From: Hymenolepis diminuta | Lineage: Eukaryota > Platyhelminthes > Cestoda > Cyclophyllidea > Hymenolepididae | Direction of reading: 5' to 3' | Assembly: GCA_900708905.1 (NCBI GenBank) | Contig: CAADRB010000057.1 | Span: 538,363-602,362 of the forward strand | DNA length: 64,000 nt | Part shown: positions 55,527 through 64,000 of the stretch, piece by piece | Layout of the letters: every line of letters starts with the position of its first letter | How positions within the stretch are numbered: position 1 is the stretch's first letter | The notes under the pieces: model-generated | The model's input: only the letters and a program-made list of their open reading frames with translations | The model's database searches: none | Told to the model about the DNA's origin: nothing | Translations under genes and position numbers: made by a program

Positions 55527-58500
55527 ATGTCCCAACGTGAAATCCATCAAGAAAAACCGTCAATTCCAATCACTACAACAAATAAGGAAAAAAGTAAGTG
55601 AGTAAGAGCAAAGTGCTTTGAAAACCACAGGTGAGTATTTGTAAGTTAACTTCACTCAATCCCTTGAGGAGAGAGAGGATGGTGATAGCTTGCCATCGTC
55701 TTCTTTTGCGGGAAATGGTTTCACAGCACATTGGAATCAAAGCCCTCCCATGTGCTGTGCACCCATTACCATTAATAATTTATCGGCAAACACTCAATGG
55801 AAGAATTTTTGATAAAAATAGCAAATTATTACATATTCTTTCTTATCTTCCAATCTTATTGTAGTTATCGACCACTCCGCAAAGTCGAAAAAATATTTCG
55901 TAGTCCTATTTCCAATTAAACCCAGTAAGTACTTATTTATTTACCTAATTAAATTAGTTAGAGGCAATAACAAATAGTTTTTAATTGGCGACATTTTCGT
56001 TCCTCCTAATGAATTTTGTATGACATTATCTAACCATTCGATAATAGTATTCTTTAAAATTAGTATTTTCTCACTAATTTATGGTCATTAAAAACGGATA
56101 CAAGCGTGTATTTAAGTAAAGGATAGAATTTAATTCATTAATTAATTGGCATCTTTCCAATTAAGAAAATGTTCAATCTTTTATATCTTTTGTCAGAGTA
56201 AAAATAAAATATAGAACTTTGATTAAATGAATGAATTTATTTTTATTTTAGACGATGCACCGAATCAACTGATCAATGACAGCGGCCCATCACCGGTTCG
56301 TTTGGCGACTGTTAACTCACAACCAGTCGTTCAGAGTAAGTTTCTTTACAAAATTCTCCGATTTTATGAATCCTCCTTGCTTACCTTTCTTTTCTCCTTC
56401 CAGCTTTCCAAAATCAAGAGAACGCTAAAATGTTAATGATTCCGACTTTTCAAGGTGACAGCACTGCTCGTGTCCCCCCCCAAAAATCGCCACTAAAGGC
56501 ACCTCCTAGTAAGGATATTTACCCAAGTACAATACATCACAAAAATTCGTTATCATTCTACCATAGCACGATGAATTCACTCATGGAAGTATATCTTACT
56601 TTATTTCTACTTAAATGTTATCAGTAGTAATCTTTATACCTTGATTTAGATCTCGAAATGGAAGAGATTCAACTAGCAAATCGAAAAACAGATCAGATTC
56701 CAAAAATTTACAGAGAATCACAGAGAAATTCCCGACGATTTCAACCATACAGGTTTTTCAGCCATACCATACCTTTATCTAACCGACGATTTGGAGCTCC
56801 TTTTGCCAAACGTAAGCATTCAACTGACAATGCGAAATTTTTTGACACTTTCCCGTTTAAAAAAATGTTTTATGAAATTAATATTAGCCTATTTATCTGA
56901 TACCAACAGTGAGTCATTATGCATCACTTTAGGTTTCAACTGCTTGAAGAACGATGATCATATTGAGGAATCAGTTAAATCGACTGATCCAATTCCCCCT
57001 CCACGAAGGCAAAACAACCCCTTACCGCGAAGACGTCGTTGCCGTAGTAAACCTGGCCTAATAAGTGAGGACCAACCTATATAGTAATTGTCTACCTGTT
57101 TTTTGGTGAACATCGGTGGTCTATCCTGTTTTAGTTTTGACAACGGAGCAGAAGATAGAAATGAGAAGGATGCTCACAAAGAATAGTGCATACTTGGAAG
57201 ATTTACGCAAAGAAAAACCAGAAGTGCATCCAGAACATCTGGGAACACTCAAAGGGAGGGCATGGCTTAATGATGTTGTTGTGAATTTCTACCTAGAACT
57301 CATTTCACGTCGGTCCCAAGAGAGCCCCGAATTGCTCAAAGTCTATGCCTTGAGCTCCTTCTTCTATAAAAAACTTTGTGACGCTGGTTATTCTGGTGTC
57401 AGGCGATGGGCAAAAGTGGATATCTTCAGTCAAGACTTGGTTCTAATTCCCATACATCATGAGAACAATCATTGGTGTCTCATTGTAAGTTAAGCTACCT
57501 ACAAAATTTCCCTTTTTCCATTTTGAGACGAGCATTTAAGTATACCATATGAATTGAAATTACTAACTACTTATATTTCAGTTTATTTACATTTTTTGGG
57601 CAGTAATTTAATTAAAAATTAAGAGGTGGAGAGATCGATTTTTGTTAAGATATTACTGGAGTTCTTTATGTTTTCCCCCTCTTGCTTATCCAACCACCTG
57701 ATTCAAACAAATAGAGAAGAGTTTTACAGAATTTAGGATATCGATAGGAAATTTCCTTTATAATGATTTTTTTCGAGTAATATTCTTCATGTTTACATGG
57801 AGGAAGTCTAAATTGACGAACATTAGCCATAAATAGCAACTTTTGCGGGATAATTAACAAGATAGGTTACAATGGGTCTCTCCTGGAGGAAATTTTAAAG
57901 TCTTTCTCTATTTTAGTGCATTGATTTCCGAGTGAAAACCATCTCCTATTATGATTCACTACATGGTCGGAATAATCAGTGCCTGAGAAGGATCTTGTGA
58001 GTTATTATTATTTCTATTTATGACGTCCTAAATTGTATTCTTTGATTTACCGATTTGTTGTTTTAGAGAATACGTTGATGCAGAAAGTCGAGAAAAGCGA
58101 AAGATGCCTCTGGAAGACATTCAATCTTGGAAAAAGCAGAATATGGCAGTGAGTGGAGCAATTAAGTTGCCATTTAATCGATCTCGGGTTTATTTCTGGG
58201 CGATTTCATTTGGTTTTTTAGAATCGGATTCCGTCCCAAGAAAATTCCTGGGACTGCGGTGTTTTTGTGTCTACAACGGCCGAGTTTCTCTCTCGAGATG
58301 CCGATCTCATCTTTGATCAGGTAAACCCTTTCGGTTTAATTTTATTTTAAATATGCAAATGGTGATTTTTTTACTTTAGCAACATTCCTTATGGTAAGTT
58401 GCAGTTAATTTAAACCTACAGCTTTTGCTTTATAAGCTACCGATCCTATCTACTGTCTCTGCACAGATACCTCAAGAACTGGTTTTAATGGTGATTTGCA

Positions 58501-58648
58501 TTCCTCCCTGGCCTTTTAGTCCGACATGGGCGAAATTCGACAGCGAATGATCTACGAGATTCTCACGCGGCGACTTTTGAATGAAGGCACAAATTTGTCT
58601 AAACGTCCTCCCGACACTCCCAATGCGTTACATCTACCTTTACAATGA
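55527..58648 (+). CDS. SUMO-specific (sentrin) protease, SENP/Ulp1 family, copy B
   Basis: Exons: 55527-55593 (MSQREIHQEKPSIPITTTNK), 55865-55924, 56252-56335, 56404-56508 (or to 56526), 56650-56811, 56933-57064, 57135-57484, 57917-57996, 58067-58148, 58222-58320, 58520-58648. All joins keep phase. The N-terminal half is basic and Pro-rich (PRRRRCRSKPG) and unlike copy A. The catalytic half aligns with copy A exon for exon, with exons of 80, 82 and 99 nt identical in length. Catalytic His is in NNHWCLI, Asp in YYDSL, Gln and Cys in QENSWDCGVF. The usual NGSDCG is changed to NSWDCG, but the triad and the oxyanion Gln are kept. The C-terminus adds a Pro-rich tail (SKRPPDTPNALHLPLQ). Confidence 0.88.
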
Positions 58649-60180
58649 AATTTGCCCGAATCTTTCTTCCACATTTCTTTTTCGTTGAACATCAAATTAC
58701 TTTTTCTTAAGTCTGCTGAAGAATCCTTAAAATTTGATAATAAGTGAGGATCGTGTGTTGCTGTGCTCGATTCCATCATCTGTAGTCTCAAGACAGCTCT
58801 CAAATCAACTTGCAGATCTTACTCAAGTGCAACAGAGTGTATTGAAGTAAAAGGATGAGCAATTCTTTTGGTGATCTTTTTCGAACATCTCTAAATGAAA
58901 AGTGTTCCAACGGGTCACCAACCTGAGTGTGAGTCGACATCGGGATCTTCGGCGGGTTTTTCGTACTCTCTTTGTGAACCGTTCACTAATTCATCAATTT
59001 AAAAATATAACCAACTAACCCAGTCTTCCATGTAATGCAAATATAATACTTCTTCTTTTTTGAGAATGTTGACATATTTTATTACTGTTTAGAAGTGGAC
59101 ACTTGTTGGTTTGGTATTACTTAAGGGAGAGAGAAGAAATTTGTCTGTTAAATTGTCTGAAATACTTGAATACGAGTTGATATTTGTATATCCATCTGCG
59201 GCTCCTAAAAAGATAGTGCCATAGAAAGTCCGATTTGAGTATGGTTAAGAGTTCAACCGTTCTTGTCCAAAGCATCCAAAAGAGGAAATCGGAGTTTGTT
59301 GCAACCGTACTAAGGCGATCTCCTCTATACTATAGGGTAATTCATATCCTTTAAAAAGAATATTCACTTAATGCTGACAGCAAAGTGGTATTCAATTACG
59401 TCGGTGAGGGACCTGACCAAATTAAGCTAGATAACCCCTGACGGAATTAACGATCTTTCCAAAGGTTAAGAGGAAGCGATGGTCATTCCCAAATCAGAAT
59501 ATCGAGACATCGCTTATCAATTTATCGATGATATCTTTTAACATACCATAATTTAATCAGATAGTCGATTTGACTGCGTACTAGAGACGTAATAAGACAT
59601 TTTCTGCAAAGTAGTATTTGAATATAAATAGTCCCCTCTCCTTTCATGCTTTTAATATAAAAAATCCCATACGGGGTTGGCCCAAGGCTCTTAAATATCA
59701 GTTAATATATCTCAAATGCTGTTGCAAATATGGGAGACGACAAACTGCCATCTTTTTAATTTAGGAGATTCAGAATCTTAACTGATTGTCATCTCGTAGG
59801 TTGGTTAAACCGCCTACCAAAGAATGACTCATTTCTATAAAAAAATACCGTACAGCTCGGGACTTATGATCAACGGACCAAAAATCGTATTATTGGTTTT
59901 ACTTATGAATTTAAAAATAAAAAGAACTAACTTAGGGACAGACATTTACAACAGTTGGTTGTAATAGTACCTATTGAGGAATACACACGATCATAAACAG
60001 GTTGCAGCGTCTGAATAATTTAAAATTTAATCAGATATAGGGATCATGGGAATCCCTATTGGCACATACAACGGATTGGTAAATCAAAACTCAGCTCAAG
60101 ACAAATGTTAACAAAATACTTAACGGTAAAAGAGTCTAGGAATTGAAAAGAAACGTGATTTAGCTGGTGGGACGCATATT
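58649..60180. other. Intergenic region after SENP copy B
   Basis: No gene or RNA recognised on either strand. Confidence 0.5.
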
Positions 60181-60181
60181 T

Positions 60182-60436
60182 TCACACACGAAAGATATCT
60201 GTTTTTCGGACATGGTGAATTTTGAAGTGTGATAGGAGGCGCAATGAAGTATTTACGGAAACCTCATCCCGCTTAATCTCACTTATGGCAGTATAGGAAT
60301 TAATACAGTATCTGAACAATGGAATAGAATTCCAGAGATTCAGAACAAAGAACGCATTCAAATGTCGAATGAATTGATAGCACCGTCCATTCCGGTGTGT
60401 GCCTTGAGACAAACACACGTACAAGAATTCATGCAC
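60182..60436 (-). mobile_element. Possible fossil of a non-LTR retrotransposon reverse transcriptase C-terminus
   Basis: An 84-codon minus-strand frame includes FFVLNLWNSIPLFRYCINSY. The FF-x-L-x-x-x-x-WN-x-LP pattern is typical of the last ~60 residues of RT proteins of LINE-like elements. No upstream RT catalytic motifs are seen, so at best this is a 3' remnant. Chance is possible. Confidence 0.25.
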
Positions 60437-61377
60437 TAATATACTGCCGTATTATAGGGAATAGTGTTCTTATTGAATAGCAAATAAGAATTTGGATGAA
60501 CAATAGCACATCGATGATGAGGGTAGACAATCGAGCACACAGAATGCAAACTTTCACGTGGCAGAGAACGCATGACTAATTACATTGATATAGCCATGAG
60601 AAATAAGAAGTTTCATGAGAAATGAAGCCGAAATGAACAAGACGCCGGATTACAATACAGTAAATTTTCATAATTTCTCATCTATAACAAATTCAAGATG
60701 ATTTTTGCAAATGCGTAAACCCCCTTTTACAACAACAGTGACTATTCAGATATAGTATATGTCCTGTTGGTAAACTGTGGGCAAGAAAGTACTGACCGAT
60801 AAAGAGAAGGATATAGGTACTGTAGAGCACATTTCGTAATTCCCTTTGGGTCATTTAGAATCGGCCCAACTGCTTAAAACGCAGCGAATTAAGAACATAA
60901 TACTCTAAATACTTGATTTTTAGGGCAGCACATACTATTGATCGAACCAATAGCAAACTAGAGAAGAAAAAATTAATCATTCAGATAAAAAACTTACGGT
61001 CCAAGCATCAATTCGAGAGCACTGAAGAAGCTGGCTAATCTTTTCGACTAGAAACACACCAGAACTTTTGGCAAATTAAAAGGAACACCATAAAGAGATT
61101 AGTCATATTATGCCTAGTTAAAAAGAGAAGAGAATAATCCAAGATTATACACGGAGATAGGGAGAGAAAAACCTAGTTAAGATTAAACATACAAGTACAG
61201 GCACAAGAACATACACAAGTCATAGGGAAAAAGAATAGATAGAAAGAACACAATGAAGACAAATAAACAAGAAATAGACAGCATAAATATAAGTTAAAGA
61301 GATGACTACAGTGTACAATGATGATCAAGGAGTAAATTTTGCTTTTATAGGAGAGAAATTGAGAACTACAGTTCAAT
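60437..61377 (-). other. Downstream of H2A variant: 3'UTR and unassigned sequence
   Basis: Mostly purine-rich on the plus strand. A 50-nt minus-strand segment (61047-60998) is flanked by a ctag acceptor and a gtaagt donor. It reads EKISQLLQCSRIDAWT in one open phase, a possible exon of an unseen transcript or an alternative H2A end. I could not connect it. Confidence 0.35.
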
Positions 61378-61948
61378 TTAGGAACTGCCAGGATCCGCGG
61401 TACTACCTCCAGCAGCGACTCGAGAAGTTGACGCTGAAACAGCATTAGTAACCGGAATTGTGTTTACACCTGAACCACTGTGACCTGTCGGTGGAATAGT
61501 GTCGGGATAAGATTTGCGTTTAAGTAACGACGGGTGAATGCAGGGAAGAACACCTCCATGGGAAATATGAACATTTTTCAACAGCTCATTTAACTCAGCG
61601 TCATTTCTAACACCTAACATAATGTGACGCGGGGTAATAGTTTTCCTGTAATCAAACATTTATTAAGTTAGTCACTAGATATCGAAAAAAGAACAAAATA
61701 GAACCTATGACACAAGTATACCTTTTGTTTGCCTTAGCTGCATTACCGGAAAGTTCGTTCACTTCAGCAACAAGATACTCGATAACAGCTGATAAGTACA
61801 CAGATGCTGCCGTTGAAGTTCGACGAGCATATCTACCCATTTTGAGATAGCGATGAACACGACTAACTGGCATTACTAATCCTGCCCTTGCTGATTTCGT
61901 GTGCTTCTTACCTCCGGCGGGTTTCCTGGCTTTCCCTCTGCCGGACAT
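61378..61948 (-). CDS. Divergent histone H2A variant with extended C-terminal tail
   Basis: Two exons (61948-61722, 61645-61378) joined across a 76-nt intron give 164 residues. Histone fold: N-tail [20 protein letters not shown], alpha-1 [15 protein letters not shown], alpha-2 [19 protein letters not shown], alpha-3 and C-helix [19 protein letters not shown], docking [15 protein letters not shown]. Compared with canonical H2A the acidic patch is kept except Glu91, which is Ala (NDAEL for NDEEL). Loop 1 is strongly altered. A Ser/Thr/Gly-rich tail of ~44 residues follows and has no SQ(E/D) phosphorylation motif and no macro domain. The intron implies a replication-independent, polyadenylated histone. 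Its subclass is unclear: core phrases recall macroH2A, but the N-tail is H2A/H2A.X-like. Confidence 0.87.
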
Positions 61949-62428
61949 TTTGGAAAAAATAAAATATGCGTAAAATGGCTAAAATCACCAGCGAATAACC
62001 CGGGCTATTGTAATGCATAGGAAAAACAATGAACGTGGTAATAAATAAAAATATTCAATTAAAATATAATAATTAAAGTTTTATCTTTTAATCAAAACGT
62101 TCGAAACATTATAAATTTTGCGTTTATATTTTATAAAGCGTTGGTGTCGATAACAATTATTGAATGTACTCTCAGCACTAGAAAATCTCCGAAAATGGTA
62201 CGGTTAATATATAGAAAATTTATGCAAAATTAATAAAACAATTTAGTTCGTTTAAAAATTTATTAATAACATACAGATAGTACTTGTAAATGAAGAATTT
62301 TTAACAATGACCTTTTTTCAAAGTTATCAACAGAATGCATTTTCTGTTTTACGTTATGAAGGAAAATAATCTCAAGGTTGCGACCTGTTAACATTTGAAT
62401 TCCACTTTTCGCTAATTTTATCTATTGA
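61949..62428. promoter_or_regulatory. Shared upstream region of the H2A variant and ACLY (head-to-head)
   Basis: 480 bases separate the two divergent start codons. It is AT-rich with no clear TATA box in the expected position for either gene. Such a short gap suggests a bidirectional promoter; this is inference from layout. Confidence 0.5.
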
Positions 62429-63004
62429 ATGTCAGTCAAGCCGATTTATGAGAATTCTGCCAAGCAGATAATTAAGAATGCCCTAAAATGGGAATTTAAT
62501 GATTTTTCTGCTCTAATTACTTCACCAAATGAACTTGATAGTGCATTAACTAGCCATCCGTGGCTAGCCACGCATCGATTGGTTTGCAAACCGGATCAGC
62601 TCGTTAAAAGACGCGGAAAATTGGGTCTTATTATTTGCGATGTAACTTTTGATGAAGTTAAAAAATGGATTAGTGATCGGATCAATAAGCCTTTGAAAGT
62701 CAGTTTTCGTACGATATACTCTTTATTTTACTTGGTTTATCGCCTAATATTTCATTTTTCGTTCTGTAGATTGGGTCGAAAACGGGCATTTTTAACCGAT
62801 TTCTTATTGAGCAGTTTATTCCCCATTCTCCTGTAAGTTCTATTGTTTTCCGTTAAGTTAATTTTACTTTCCGTTCCCTATTTTTTCTTTTATTTCCAAT
62901 GTTAGGTAGAGGAATACTATTTTTGTATATATACGCAAAAAGAGGGCGATCTTATTCTTTTCTGTGCAGATGGAGGAATAAATGTTGGAGATGTTGATTC
63001 AAAG
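62429..63004 (+). CDS. ACLY: ATP-citrate lyase, 5' end (continues beyond window)
   Basis: ATP-citrate lyase cleaves citrate with CoA and ATP to cytosolic acetyl-CoA and oxaloacetate. Exon 1 (62429-62698, 90 codons) reads MSVKPIYENSAKQII, SHPWLATHRLVCKPDQLVKR and RGKLGLIICDVTFDEVKKW. Exon 2 (62770-62832) reads KTGIFNRFLIEQFIPHSP. Exon 3 (62906-63004) reads VEEYYFCIYTQKEGDLILF and GGINVGDVDSK. These are the ATP-grasp N-terminal segments of ACLY (HPWLL, KPDQLIKRRGK, FIPH, GGVDVGDVD in the family). Exon 1 ends at a weak donor gtcagt. No further exon is seen by base 64000, so the next intron is at least 1 kb and the rest lies outside. Confidence 0.93.
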
Positions 63005-64000
63005 GTACGATTTCACTTTGGATTTCATTTTGAGATCTCTCGTGTTTTTAAAATGTGACTTCTTGATATTCATTTTTTATCGTTCTCATGCACTGAATTA
63101 AGTATTTTAGCTGCTTTCAAGACTTGAAATATGTTAGCTAACTGCCTTCACCTCGAAATAGACAGCTTTTTGTACTGTTCATTCTAACTACTGCTTTCAA
63201 TGTTTGTGTTGGCTTATATGTTTGTTTGGACATAGTTTTTTCGTATTGCTAAAATTTGTTTAATTTCCTCTTAAATTTTTAAAATGTCCTTTAGCTAAAT
63301 ATGTATGTTCTAATGACAAATTACAAAACAACTTAACAAAGAAGTCGTATGCTTTACCCATTCGGTTAAATAAATATCGATGGAATAAATTATAATTCCT
63401 AGGCCCATTTAGGAAAGCGCTTTCAAACGCTCGTTTTTTGTAAAGTTTGGCATGTAGCCCCTGTTGTGAGAAACTCTCTTTGTTATTCAAACTTACTCAG
63501 TACGCTTGGTCATTTCACGCATTAGGTGTGGGAATTAAATTCGTGATCTCTGGCATTACAGGCATCCAAAGTACTATCAACGAAGCAATAAATGTTTTCA
63601 AGACTATTAAAGAAAGTTTTAACAACATTTGACTTGGATGGAATGAAAGTATACTTAAGCCACTAGATAGAACCTCGCATTCTGCCTGTATTATTGACTA
63701 TCCTCATCATGAACATTGAACATTTAATCTCTTAATTGACAGTCATACAATCATTTAACCTCTCCACGGTTTTTGAAATGATATTAATTCTTTATGCATC
63801 AGGACAGTTATTCATTATTGAAATTAGGATACCGCATTCGATGTAAATTTCTCTCCTGAGTAGGCATTTTGGGCTCGAGAAGTTTTAAAACCCCAAGTGC
63901 CCAACAGTCAATTTTTTTTCAAGGTAAATACATGAAAATAATATCTGGAAGTCGGATGGGCATTTTGATGCTCTAGATCCATTGTGGTGTTCTTTTCGAA
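63005..64000 (+). other. ACLY intron running off the window
   Basis: No ACLY-like exon recognised. Contains the inverted second copy of the SINE-like body. Confidence 0.55.
63385..63500 (-). repeat. SINE-like body, copy 2 (inverted)
   Basis: Read on the minus strand it gives ggggctacatgccaaacttt, then agcgctttcctaaatggg and aggaattataatt. This parallels gaggctccatgatgccactt, aacgctttcctaaatgga and gggaattattataat at 46050-46130. The tRNA-like head is not recognisable in this copy, as expected for 5'-truncated or decayed insertions. Confidence 0.5.

Noticed and set aside
1..64000. CRISPR arrays, bacterial operons, ribosome binding sites, integrated phage
   Set aside because: The window is intron-rich eukaryotic DNA with no spaced direct-repeat array and no prokaryotic gene layout.

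Overview
The window looks like nuclear DNA of a parasitic flatworm, most likely a tapeworm. It is AT-rich and gene-sparse, with spliceosomal introns. Many introns fall in a tight 65-76 nt class, and two in the NSF gene are only 36 and 43 nt. From memory, such a bimodal short-intron distribution is typical of cestodes. The species is not determined, and the lineage call is inference from gene structure and protein style.

Layout: (1) 1-5.4 kb, + strand: the 3' part of a tropomyosin gene. It has two visible alternative first coding exons, one of them very long and disordered, and six consecutive exon pairs of matching phase and (for five) identical length that look mutually exclusive. (2) 6.1-24.0 kb, - strand: N-ethylmaleimide-sensitive factor (NSF) in 14 recognisable exons, interrupted by a 600-N assembly gap. 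(3) 24-27.9 kb: mostly non-coding, with one unclassified exon-like ORF. (4) 27.9-37.8 kb, + strand: a secreted/membrane protein with the order signal-EGF-EGF-SEA-like-EGF-TM. It has two alternative last exons, each encoding its own TM helix and cytoplasmic tail. (5) 37.96-38.36 kb, +: an intronless ENY2 (SAGA/TREX-2 subunit) only ~200 bp behind that gene. (6) 39.9-58.7 kb, +: a tandem family of SENP/Ulp1-type SUMO proteases. Copy A (39.9-44.8 kb) and copy B (55.5-58.6 kb) share intron positions in the catalytic half, and a decayed third copy lies at 47.1-48.4 kb. Between them are older local duplications, a tRNA-like SINE candidate and a small one-TM protein gene (54.2 kb). (7) 61.4-61.95 kb, -: a divergent, intron-containing histone H2A variant with a long C-terminal tail. 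It is transcribed head-to-head with (8) 62.4 kb to the window end, +: the 5' end of ATP-citrate lyase (ACLY).

The genes are mostly unrelated housekeeping functions: cytoskeleton, vesicle fusion, chromatin/transcription, SUMO cycling and acetyl-CoA supply. The strongest leads are the combinatorial tropomyosin locus with its extra ~243-residue exon, the EGF/SEA membrane protein with swappable TM/tail exons, the SENP expansion with a pseudogene and GC-AG introns, and the unusual H2A variant sharing an upstream region with ACLY. All exon boundaries were read by eye from GT/AG (or GC/AG) signals, phase continuity and remembered family sequences. No alignment or database search was run.
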